A DNA stretch of 7,630 nt from Thermoplasmata archaeon (GTDB lineage Archaea; Thermoplasmatota; Thermoplasmata; Lutacidiplasmatales; UBA184): positions 1-7,630 of the forward strand of contig JASHPV010000063.1 in assembly GCA_030037875.1 (NCBI GenBank), in the 5' to 3' direction. This document shows positions 1-6,266 of this stretch, in pieces. Position 1 is the first letter of the stretch. Each line of letters opens with the position of its first letter. A program made the translations under genes and the position numbers. The notes under the pieces were generated by a model. It searched no databases, was not told the origin of the DNA, and was given only the letters and a program-made list of their open reading frames with translations.

Positions 1-68
1 TATAACGAACAAGTCAGGGACGGCTGAGGCGGGAGCAGACATCACGACCCTCCGAGCGCCCGGGGCGG

Positions 69-76
69 CTTTATGT
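69..76 (+). promoter_or_regulatory. Candidate TATA-like box for a leaderless transcript
   Basis: The stretch CTTTATGT is the only AT-rich element in a GC-rich leader. Its centre lies about 26 bases before the GTG at 99. Archaeal TATA boxes sit about 26-27 bases before the transcription start, so transcription would begin at or next to the GTG. No SD-like sequence precedes that GTG, which fits a leaderless message. A short GC palindrome, CGCCCGGGGCG at 57-67, lies just upstream and may be chance. This is a spacing argument only. Confidence 0.35.
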
Positions 77-98
77 CGCGGCCGACACTCCGCGGAAA

Positions 99-443
99 GT
101 GCCGCCGGGTCCTCCCCTCGAATTGCGCGTGGAAGTTTACACGGAGGGGAATTTTCCTGTAACGCTGGCGGAGAGAATTGGCGCCCTGCCCTCCCAGCGG
201 TGGCCGGTCGAGTGGGATGTGAATCTACCTCCTCACGTGAGCTTTGACCACCCCGCCGAGTGGCATGCCGTGGTGCTGCTCCCGGAAGGCGTCACCCCGG
301 AAACCGCCCACCGTGAGATCGCCCGAGATTTCCTAGCGCTAGACCCGACCCACTCGCTTCATTTTCGGACTCGTTGGGATTTCCCGCAGGCCCCCGACCA
401 GCGCGAAGTTTACGAAGAACATTGGAGACCGAAGAGACGCTGA
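99..443 (+). CDS. Small hypothetical protein (114 aa), orphan
   Basis: I do not recognise this protein. It is 114 residues from a GTG start, acidic to neutral, and rich in Pro, Trp and Glu, with no signal peptide, membrane segment or cysteine. The centre (WDVNLPPHVSFDHPAEWHA) reads like alternating strand and loop, followed by a probable helix (VTPETAHREIARDFL) and a basic tail (WRPKRR). The first recognisable strand is LRVEVYTEG, so TTG at 123 or GTG at 129 are also possible starts. GTG at 99 is preferred because a TATA-like box lies about 26 bases upstream. The gene is convergent with the alcohol dehydrogenase, with only 29 bases between the two stop codons. Support comes from an uninterrupted frame with protein-like composition and no better frame on either strand. 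Function unknown. Confidence 0.6.
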   Translation: MPPGPPLELRVEVYTEGNFPVTLAERIGALPSQRWPVEWDVNLPPHVSFDHPAEWHAVVLLPEGVTPETAHREIARDFLALDPTHSLHFRTRWDFPQAPDQREVYEEHWRPKRR

Positions 444-472
444 CCGCCACATCGAAGCGACCGATGCCCCAC

Positions 473-1465
473 TCACCGGGTGGGCTCTAACACCGCAGCA
501 CCGTCGAGGCGACCGGCTCGAAACTGGGTCAGCGCCTCGTTGGCCTGGCCGAGGGGAAATCGCGTGATGAAGGTCTTCACGTGAGCCTTCCGGACCATCG
601 CGAAGAAGTCCCGGCCATCCTGCCGCGTGAGGTTGGCCACAGAGCGGACCCCGCGTTCCTCCCAGAGAATCTCGTAGGGAAAACTCGGGATGTCGCTCAT
701 GTGAATCCCGGCGCAGACCACGGACCCTCCCTTGGTGACCGACGCGAGGGCCGTCGGAACCAGCGCTCCGACCGGGGCGAAGATCAGCGCCGCGTCAAGC
801 GGTTCCGGCGGAGATTCGTCGGAGCCTCCCGCCCAAACGGCTCCCAGATTTCGGGCGAACTCCTGGCCACGCGAGTCCGAAGGTCGCGTGAAGGCGTACA
901 CCTTCTGCCCTCGGTAGCGGGCCACCTGAGCCGCAATGTGAGCGGAAACGCCGAAGCCGTAGAAGCCGACTCGCTCGGCGTCCCCCGCCATCCTCAGCGC
1001 GCGGAAGCCAATCAGCCCCGCACACAGGAGCGGCGCGGCGTCCGCATCCCCGTACTCCGGTGGTATTGGAAAGGTGAATCGCTCGTCCGCCGCGGTGAAT
1101 TCGGCGTACCCTCCGTCGAGATCATAGCCGGTGAACTTGGCGTGGTCGCAGAGATTCTCGCGACCGGTCCGACAGAATTTGCACTCGCCGTCCGTCCAAC
1201 CCAGCCAGGGGACGCCCACCCGGTCCCCTTCCCGGGCCTGAACGACCTCGGAACCGACCGCAGCGACGGTCCCCACGATCTCGTGGCCGAGAATCAAGGG
1301 AAGCTTCGGGTGGGTGAGCTCGCCATCCAGGATATGGAGGTCCGTTCGGCAGACTCCGCACGCCGCGATACGGATCAGGACGTCGTGCGGACCCAGCTCC
1401 GGCTCTTTCTTGTGGTCGTCCTCTCTCAGGGGAGACCTCGTCGCGTCGAGCACCATCGCCCGCAC
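473..1465 (-). CDS. Zinc-dependent medium-chain alcohol dehydrogenase
   Basis: This cytoplasmic NAD(P)-dependent alcohol dehydrogenase is expected to interconvert alcohols and aldehydes or ketones; the substrate cannot be read from sequence. The 330 residues are normal for the family. The N-terminal GroES-like domain (about 1-150) carries the catalytic zinc ligands Cys39 (in ACGVCRTD), His61-Glu62 (in LGHE) and Cys148 (in PLLCAG). The structural zinc lobe has Asp92, Cys95, Cys98 and Cys106, so Asp replaces the usual first Cys. The Rossmann domain has GFGVSA at 170-175. The end of the second strand reads VYAFTR with no acidic residue, which hints at NADP use or relaxed cofactor choice. The start is GTG at 1465, giving MRAMVLDA, close to the usual MKAMVL opening; ATG at 1456 would cut the first strand. 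GGAG lies 3 bases before the GTG. The gene is divergent from the ATPase gene and convergent with the small orphan gene. Confidence 0.93.
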   Translation of the reverse strand: MRAMVLDATRSPLREDDHKKEPELGPHDVLIRIAACGVCRTDLHILDGELTHPKLPLILGHEIVGTVAAVGSEVVQAREGDRVGVPWLGWTDGECKFCRTGRENLCDHAKFTGYDLDGGYAEFTAADERFTFPIPPEYGDADAAPLLCAGLIGFRALRMAGDAERVGFYGFGVSAHIAAQVARYRGQKVYAFTRPSDSRGQEFARNLGAVWAGGSDESPPEPLDAALIFAPVGALVPTALASVTKGGSVVCAGIHMSDIPSFPYEILWEERGVRSVANLTRQDGRDFFAMVRKAHVKTFITRFPLGQANEALTQFRAGRLDGAAVLEPTR

Positions 1466-1504
1466 GTTCTCCGGTTCCCCCTTCGGGTGAGGAGTCTCCC
1501 ATAT

Positions 1505-1550
1505 CGGGAATAGCCATAAGCGCGGTGCGCACGGTTTGAATAGTTATGAT
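1505..1550. promoter_or_regulatory. Divergent promoter region between the dehydrogenase and the ATPase
   Basis: The 126 bases between the two divergent starts contain the most AT-rich stretch in this part of the window. Rightward, TTTGAATAGTTATGAT (1535-1550) would place a transcription start near 1567-1572, about 20 bases before ATG 1592. Leftward, the reverse complement of 1508-1520 reads CTTATGGCTATTC and would place a start near 1489, about 24 bases before the dehydrogenase GTG. Neither is a textbook TATA box. The assignment rests on base composition and spacing. Confidence 0.35.
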
Positions 1551-1591
1551 GAGCAACCAGACAGCAGAGGGAGATTGCGTTCCGGACAGGA

Positions 1592-3175
1592 ATGGATGGA
1601 ACCCCTCACATTGAACCCGATGGAGTCCCCACGATGAACACCCCGCCCCTTCGCAGCGGGTCCGCCGGATCCGGATCGCCGGAGTGGCTCCCTCCTGAGA
1701 TCGCTCGGTTCCTGTCCGACCCTTCCCCGCAGACCTTCACGGTGCGGGGACCTCCGGGCGCCGGAAAAACGACCTTCGCTCTGGCGGTTTTGGAGCAGTT
1801 CAATGGCTACCGGGCCTTCGTCAGTGCTCGGGTACCCAAGTCCTCGATCATTCGCGCCCACCCTTGGGTCGGCACCGCCGGCGCCGGCGGAATCGATATC
1901 ATGGAATCCTTGCGCTTTCGAGGGGGACCCGACCTGCCGGGCCTCCGAGTGGGCCAGCTCCGGGACGCCCTTCAGGAACGGGCTTCGGACCTTGTCGAGC
2001 TCACGTCGGTGCTTCGCTTGCCGAGGGAGTTGGAGGAAGCGGTGGCCGCACACGAGACCTGGCCCAAGCTCGTGACCATCGACTCCTGGGAAGCCTGGGT
2101 CGAGAACACGCTGGGGTCCACACCACGGAGCCTGGACGAGCCCACCACGCGTTGGGAGCTGGAGCGTTCGCTTCTCGATGTGTTCCGCGATTCGGGGGTC
2201 CACACGATGCTCGTCGTAGAGCGAGAGGACCGTACCCGTCTCGATTACGTCGCGGACGGCGCGCTCTCTCTGACGGTCACTGAATCGGATGGACGGGCCG
2301 AGCGCTGGATCTCTTTCCAAAAGCTCCGCGGAACCAAGCTGGGCAGCCTGTCCTACCCCTTCACGCTGGAGGGGGGACGGTTCCGTTGCATCCCCCCGAC
2401 GGCCTTCCATGCCCCTTTGGAGCTCCTTCCGGCCGAACCCGACCCCGGACCTACGATGGCCGGACTCTGGCCCGGTTCGGTGGCGTTTGCGACCCGGTTT
2501 GGGCGGCTCCCGATTCCGGGCTCGACGCTCCTCGAGGCGGATGGAGAGACACCGGTGCGATTGCTGTGGAGACTGGTCGTTCCGATGATCTCCTCGGCCC
2601 TGCGTTCCGGCGGACGGGTCGTCGTGCGACCTCCCGTGCATCTGGCCTCCCAGGAGATTTGGAAGGCACTGGAACCGGTGCGGGCCTCGTCGGACGTGGA
2701 GAACGGATTGCGCATCCTGTTCTCGGAGGTGGAGAGCTCGCTGCCCGGGAAACCCGAAGGGCCTTTCCTGCGGATCGCCGGCGAGGGGCTCGTCGAGGCG
2801 AACCGATCGATTGACCGGTTGGACGCGGTGGGATTCTTCCGGGCAGCGCTTCCTCCGACCGCGCGTTCGCTCGTCGTCCTCTTTGTCGATTCTCCTTTCG
2901 AGCCGACCGGCGCCGCGGCGGGCCCCGAACCGTTCATGGCCCTCGCCGGCCTCGCCCGTCGCTCGGGCAACGTCGCGATCGTGCTCGTGGCCCGGACCAG
3001 CGACGCCTTCATCGAGCCCATCCGGTCCCGGTCCGCTCTCCACCTCCAGGTCCACTCGAGCCGGGGCCAGTTCTTCCTCACCGGGATCCGCCCTTGGACC
3101 CCGCACTTCGCGCTCGCATTGTCTCCCTCAGAGGGCGGCCCGGCCCCTCCGTACGAGCTGGTCCCGATCGTCTGA
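1592..3175 (+). CDS. KaiC/GvpD-like tandem RecA-fold ATPase
   Basis: This is a P-loop ATPase of the RecA superfamily, nearest in style to KaiC and to the archaeal GvpD P-loop family; its partner and role are unknown. The first domain (about 30-270) has Walker A GPPGAGKT at 53-60, a Walker B-like strand LVTID ending at Asp164, and KLRGTKLGSLSYPFTL from Lys244. That last block matches the KaiC pattern KLRGT...YPFT, whose Lys and Arg reach the ATP of the next subunit in the KaiC ring. The second half (about 295-527) looks like another RecA fold, with a strand LVVLFVDS ending at Asp433 and a similar ending, but it has no Walker A. The length (527) is close to haloarchaeal GvpD. ATG 1592 is the longest start. 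ATG 1634 (codon 15, giving MNTPPL, 513 aa) has GGAG 8 bases upstream and may be the true start. No gas vesicle genes are nearby, so a gas vesicle role is not claimed. Confidence 0.82.
   Translation: MDGTPHIEPDGVPTMNTPPLRSGSAGSGSPEWLPPEIARFLSDPSPQTFTVRGPPGAGKTTFALAVLEQFNGYRAFVSARVPKSSIIRAHPWVGTAGAGGIDIMESLRFRGGPDLPGLRVGQLRDALQERASDLVELTSVLRLPRELEEAVAAHETWPKLVTIDSWEAWVENTLGSTPRSLDEPTTRWELERSLLDVFRDSGVHTMLVVEREDRTRLDYVADGALSLTVTESDGRAERWISFQKLRGTKLGSLSYPFTLEGGRFRCIPPTAFHAPLELLPAEPDPGPTMAGLWPGSVAFATRFGRLPIPGSTLLEADGETPVRLLWRLVVPMISSALRSGGRVVVRPPVHLASQEIWKALEPVRASSDVENGLRILFSEVESSLPGKPEGPFLRIAGEGLVEANRSIDRLDAVGFFRAALPPTARSLVVLFVDSPFEPTGAAAGPEPFMALAGLARRSGNVAIVLVARTSDAFIEPIRSRSALHLQVHSSRGQFFLTGIRPWTPHFALALSPSEGGPAPPYELVPIV
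1622..1636 (+). promoter_or_regulatory. Ribosome binding site that may set the ATPase start at ATG 1634
   Basis: GGAG at 1622-1625 is followed by 8 bases and then ATG at 1634-1636, in frame with the longer reading. The upstream ATG at 1592 has only AGGA directly against it, too close to act as an SD. The 14 residues lost (MDGTPHIEPDGVPT) look like translated leader rather than folded protein. This favours ATG 1634 but does not prove it. Confidence 0.45.
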
Positions 3176-3190
3176 AGGGCCGGACGCACG

Positions 3191-3205
3191 CCCGTTCGGA
3201 ACGGG
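3191..3205. repeat. Perfect palindrome upstream of the iorAB-like operon
   Basis: CCCGTTCGGAACGGG is a 7-base inverted repeat around a single central G. It lies 15 bases after the ATPase stop and about 160 bases before the iorA-like start. It could be an operator, or the base of a hairpin at the end of the ATPase message. No T-rich tract follows, so a terminator is not favoured. The rest of the spacer (3176-3367) is GC-rich and holds only one weak AT-richer spot, GTGATAACT at 3279-3287, as a possible promoter element for the operon. Confidence 0.4.
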
Positions 3206-3367
3206 TGAGCGAGAGCCTGGGGGCACGCTTTGGCACATCCCCGGCGAAGCGAACTAGGACGATGCCCCCCGGTACGGTGATAACTGGCGCCGGATTCGGC
3301 CCGCCCCGGAGCCCTCGCTCTTCGCTCGGCCCCGGTCGGTAGCGACGGAACGAGGCCGCAATCATTC

Positions 3368-3883
3368 ATGTCTCTGGAACCCTCCCAGGCGCTCCCTCGG
3401 GCGGCAACCCAGCTTCGCGTCAACGGGACGGTTCATCCGATCTCCCTCGACCGAGACCGGAGCCTCCTCTACGTTCTTCGTGAAGAGCTGGGGCTCACCG
3501 GAACGAAGTACGGCTGCGGGGAGGGGGAATGCGGTGCGTGCAAGGTCCTCATCGATGGCGTCGCCGTTCGCTCCTGCGTCACGCCCGTGGGAGAAGTGGT
3601 CGGTCGGTCGATCACCACCATTGAAGGACTCGCCGAAGGGGACCGGCTGCACCCGGTCCAGCAGGCGTTCATCGACGAGGGCGCCTTCCAGTGCGGATTC
3701 TGTACGCCGGGAATGATCCTGGCCTCCGTTTCCCTTCTTGCCCGGAACCCTCGTCCGAGCGAGGGAGAAATTCGAGCCGCCATGGACGGCAACCTTTGCC
3801 GCTGCGGGGGCTACTTGCGGATTTTCCAAGCGATTCGCAGAGCTGCCCAGCTCCCGGAGAAAGTGGACGGGGGAGCGCCTTGA
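3368..3883 (+). CDS. Molybdenum hydroxylase small subunit, two [2Fe-2S] clusters (IorA-like)
   Basis: This is the electron-transfer subunit of a xanthine oxidase-family molybdenum hydroxylase. It passes electrons from the molybdenum centre in the partner subunit through two [2Fe-2S] clusters. The N-terminal plant ferredoxin-like domain (about 14-90) carries Cys50, Cys55, Cys58 and Cys70 in the C-x4-C-x2-C-x11-C pattern (GCGEGECGAC). The C-terminal helical domain (about 95-160) carries Cys109 and Cys112 (QCGFCTPG) and Cys144 and Cys146 (NLCRCGGY); Gln108 is the residue that usually contacts the pterin. The length of 171 is normal. The 13 residues before LRVNG are a little longer than usual, but no better start was seen; SD support for ATG 3368 is poor. 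The last four bases overlap the start of the large subunit, so the two are cotranscribed and probably translationally coupled. No adjacent FAD subunit points to the IorA type rather than CoxS. Confidence 0.93.
   Translation: MSLEPSQALPRAATQLRVNGTVHPISLDRDRSLLYVLREELGLTGTKYGCGEGECGACKVLIDGVAVRSCVTPVGEVVGRSITTIEGLAEGDRLHPVQQAFIDEGAFQCGFCTPGMILASVSLLARNPRPSEGEIRAAMDGNLCRCGGYLRIFQAIRRAAQLPEKVDGGAP
3869..3882 (+). promoter_or_regulatory. Ribosome binding site deciding a TTG start for the large subunit
   Basis: GGGGGAG (3869-3875) lies 4 bases before TTG 3880-3882, and the TTGA overlaps the TGA of the small subunit. The large-subunit frame is open upstream to 3691, but that part overlaps the iron-sulfur subunit and gives non-family sequence. 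TTG 3880 gives MSAREGVRPFDLL, directly ahead of family-like sequence. The overlap and SD together make this start convincing. Confidence 0.7.
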
Positions 3884-5997
3884 GCGCGCGCGAAGGCGTC
3901 CGCCCCTTCGACCTACTGACACCGGCCGAGCGCGATTATTTCGGGCGGTTCGGCAACGGTCTCGTAGTGGTGCTACCGGCCCAGCGACCCAGTACCTCGG
4001 ACTGGGGCCGTGGTGGCCCCCCTCATGGGGGTGCGTGGATCCACGTGGGGCAGGACGGGAAGGTTCGAGCGTTCACCGGTAAGGTGGAGGTCGGCCAGGG
4101 GACTCGAACCGCGCTCTCTCTTCTGGTCGCGGAGGAGCTTCGCCTGCCCATCTCCTTGGTCGAGCTCACGATGGGAGACACCGACGTCTGCCCATGGGAC
4201 ATGGGGACGTACGGCAGCCGGTCGATGCCCGATGCGGCGCAGCATCTCCGACTGACGGGGGCCGCCACAAGGAATGTCCTCGTCGAAATCGCCGCGGCCC
4301 AGCTTGGCGTTCCGCCGGGTGACGTTGAACTTTCAGAGGGGCGAGCCCAATCGAAGGGCCCGCGCGGGGCGAAGCCGATCGGCTACGGCGACCTTGTGAG
4401 GGGATTACGCCGCCTGGAGACCGTACCGACCTCCACTCAGCCGATCCCACCCCCCGAATGGACACGTGCCGGTCACCCCATGGTGGACATCGGTTCGAGG
4501 GAGGTGGTCACGGGTGCGCGCCAGTACACGTCCGACCTCCACCCACCGGGCATGCTGCACGGCAAGGTGCTCTTCGCCCCCTCCTACGGGTCGAAGCTTC
4601 TGCGCGTGGACCTCTCTCGCGCCCAGGCACTACCGGGGGTCACGGTGGTGCGCGAGGGGGACTTCGTGGGAGTCGCGGCCCCAGACCCCCCTACGGCCCA
4701 AGCCGCCGTGAAGGCGCTTCGAGCCGACTGGGAAACCAGCCCTCAACCCTCTGAGAAGGATATCGTCGACTACTTGCGGCAGCACCCGGCCGAAGGGGAG
4801 GATTTCTGGGACGTACTGCACCACAAGTCGGGCGACGTCGACGCGGCGTTGGCCTCGGCTCCCATTTCTCTGCACGAAACGTACACCACCGCCTACATCG
4901 CCCATGTCCCGCTCGAGACCCACGCTGTCCTTGCCTCATGGGAGGGAGAGCGGCTTACGGTCGCGATGGGAAGCCAGACACCGTTCCCCGCCCGGGACGC
5001 TCTGGCGGACGCGTTGGGACTGCACGAGTCGAACGTGCACATCGTCGTTCCCCCCACAGGTGCCGGGTTCGGAGGCAAACATGCGGCAGAGCTCGCGATG
5101 GCCGCCGCCCGTCTCGCCAAAGCGTCGGGCCGCCCGGTCCGGATCGTGTATACCCGAGAGGAGGAGTTCACCCACGCCTACTTCCGGCCGATGTCAGTGA
5201 TCGATGTTCGGTCGGGGGCCGGGAAGGACGGAGGGATCACCGCTTGGGAGTTTCACAACCTGAACGGCGGCTCGGCCGCCGCGCGCCTCCCATACCGGGT
5301 GGCGAACCAAAAGATCGACAACCAATCCACCGACTCGCCGTTGCCCCAGGGACCCTACCGAGCGTTAGCGGCCACGGCGAATAATTTCGCCCGAGAATCG
5401 CACATGGACGAACTCGCCGCCCGGGTCGGGGCCGATCCGGTCGAGTACCGGCTGCGCCACCTCGCGGACGACCGGCTCGCCGCAGTGCTGCGGGCCGTTG
5501 CCGCGCGGGCCGGGTGGGTTCCTCGTACGGGGTCGACCGCGCACTTTCGTGACGGGCGAGGCCGGGGTATTGCAGTGGGACTCGAGAAGGGGGGCCGGGT
5601 CGCCACCTTCGCGGAGGTCCGGGTGGGTTCGGACCGGCGCCTGGAGGTCCTCCACTTGGTCACCGGACTGGAGTGCGGCGCCATCGTCCATCCATCCAAC
5701 CTCCGAAACCAGGTCGCGGGAGGAACGGTGATGGCGATCGGGGGCGCCCTCTTCGAGGCCATCCACTTCGAACATGGCCGTATCCTGAACCCGAAGCTCT
5801 CCGAGTACCCGGTCCCCCGGTTCCACGACGTTCCTCCCATCGACGTAATCCTGCTGGACCGGCCGGACCTCCCGTCGCAGGGAGCCGGGGAGACCCCTTT
5901 GATCGCCGTCGCCCCCGCCATCGCCAACGCGATCTTTGATGCGACCGGGCAGCGCTTGCGTTCGCTTCCGTTGGTTCCGGAGGGGACCGTTCCCTGA
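3880..5997 (+). CDS. Molybdenum hydroxylase large subunit, IorB-type
   Basis: This is the molybdopterin-binding catalytic subunit of a xanthine oxidase-family hydroxylase, pairing with the small subunit just upstream. Such enzymes hydroxylate N-heterocycles or oxidise aldehydes using water; the substrate is not readable here. In the 705-aa form, the block VGQGTRTALSLLVAEEL (71-87) and GDTDVCPWDMGTYGSRS come first. The hammerhead domain follows (about 205-290, GARQYTSDLHPPGMLHG), then PLETHAVLASWEG (344 on), TGAGFGGK (393-400), GPYRALAATANNFARES (491 on) and IVHPSN. The catalytic Glu671 lies in GAGETPLIAVAPAIANA. In CoxL and xanthine dehydrogenase the VGQG block follows the FGG motif, so this order marks the permuted IorB group. 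Many bacterial IorB proteins carry a Tat signal; none is visible here, so the enzyme is probably cytoplasmic. No FAD subunit or MoCo maturation gene is in the window. Confidence 0.92.
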   Translation: MSAREGVRPFDLLTPAERDYFGRFGNGLVVVLPAQRPSTSDWGRGGPPHGGAWIHVGQDGKVRAFTGKVEVGQGTRTALSLLVAEELRLPISLVELTMGDTDVCPWDMGTYGSRSMPDAAQHLRLTGAATRNVLVEIAAAQLGVPPGDVELSEGRAQSKGPRGAKPIGYGDLVRGLRRLETVPTSTQPIPPPEWTRAGHPMVDIGSREVVTGARQYTSDLHPPGMLHGKVLFAPSYGSKLLRVDLSRAQALPGVTVVREGDFVGVAAPDPPTAQAAVKALRADWETSPQPSEKDIVDYLRQHPAEGEDFWDVLHHKSGDVDAALASAPISLHETYTTAYIAHVPLETHAVLASWEGERLTVAMGSQTPFPARDALADALGLHESNVHIVVPPTGAGFGGKHAAELAMAAARLAKASGRPVRIVYTREEEFTHAYFRPMSVIDVRSGAGKDGGITAWEFHNLNGGSAAARLPYRVANQKIDNQSTDSPLPQGPYRALAATANNFARESHMDELAARVGADPVEYRLRHLADDRLAAVLRAVAARAGWVPRTGSTAHFRDGRGRGIAVGLEKGGRVATFAEVRVGSDRRLEVLHLVTGLECGAIVHPSNLRNQVAGGTVMAIGGALFEAIHFEHGRILNPKLSEYPVPRFHDVPPIDVILLDRPDLPSQGAGETPLIAVAPAIANAIFDATGQRLRSLPLVPEGTVP

Positions 5998-6227
5998 CGG
6001 ACGCGCCGCGGGGCTCTGTTGCGTCACGCGATGAGGTTCACTCTCTCGGCGGAACCGGATGAAAGGGGAAGTCGAAGACCGGAACTCACTCCGTGAAGTC
6101 GTGGGATCCGAGTCGAACGGTCGGGAGCCGCACTTCTACGCGAGGTGCCGAATCGCCCGTCGCTTCAAACCTCCCGTGCCATACCCACGCGGCCCGGGGG
6201 TACGCTCGACAATCGAACGTCTCTTTT
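5998..6227. other. Non-coding spacer after the iorB-like gene
   Basis: No open frame here has protein-like composition. The short frames starting at 6059 and 6093 run antisense into the regulator gene and read as basic Arg/Ser/Pro shadow sequence. The T-richest spot is TCTCTTTT at 6220-6227, directly before the perfect dyad; it could end the rightward operon transcript, since archaeal termination favours T-rich tracts. That would leave a 3' untranslated region of about 225 bases. No tRNA or other RNA gene could be supported. Confidence 0.4.
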
Positions 6228-6256
6228 CGAACCTGTTCGACTTCCGAACAGGTTCG
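6228..6256. repeat. Perfect 12-bp inverted repeat made of two nested palindromes
   Basis: The left arm CGAACCTGTTCG (6228-6239) and right arm CGAACAGGTTCG (6245-6256) are exact reverse complements around a 5-base loop, ACTTC. Each arm is also a palindrome: CGAAC, two bases, GTTCG. The site lies 10 bases past the stop of the minus-strand regulator and about 230 bases past the rightward operon. Neither strand has a T-run directly after the hairpin, although TCTCTTTT precedes it on the plus strand. Two copies of a dyad spaced 17 bases centre to centre suit a pair of dimer binding sites; a bidirectional hairpin is the alternative. Confidence 0.6.
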
Positions 6257-6266
6257 GCGTATCCTG

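Noticed and set aside
464..485. Hairpin CCCAC/GTGGG between the convergent stops of the orphan gene and the dehydrogenase
   Set aside because: The stem is only 5 bp, overlaps the dehydrogenase stop region, and has no T-rich tract after it on either strand, so a terminator is not supported.
581..1513. 310-aa plus-strand frame across the dehydrogenase gene
   Set aside because: Arg-rich shadow sequence without motifs. The minus frame has all catalytic and zinc residues of the dehydrogenase.
1544..3106. Long 520-aa open frame antisense to the ATPase gene
   Set aside because: It reads as Arg/Gly/Pro-rich sequence without motifs, the usual shadow of a GC-rich gene. The plus frame carries Walker A, Walker B and KLRGT motifs.
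1592..3175. Reading the ATPase as a gas vesicle regulator
   Set aside because: The resemblance is to the P-loop family only, and no gas vesicle structural gene is in the window.
3691..3879. 63-codon N-terminal extension of the large-subunit frame
   Set aside because: It overlaps the iron-sulfur subunit in another frame and gives Ser/Arg-rich sequence unlike the family. The TTG at 3880 with an SD explains the start.
6115..6207. tRNA-like pairing on the minus strand (GCGTGGG with CCCACGA, and a TTCGACT loop)
   Set aside because: The acceptor has a terminal mismatch, the T-stem has a mismatch, and no proper D-arm or anticodon arm can be drawn.
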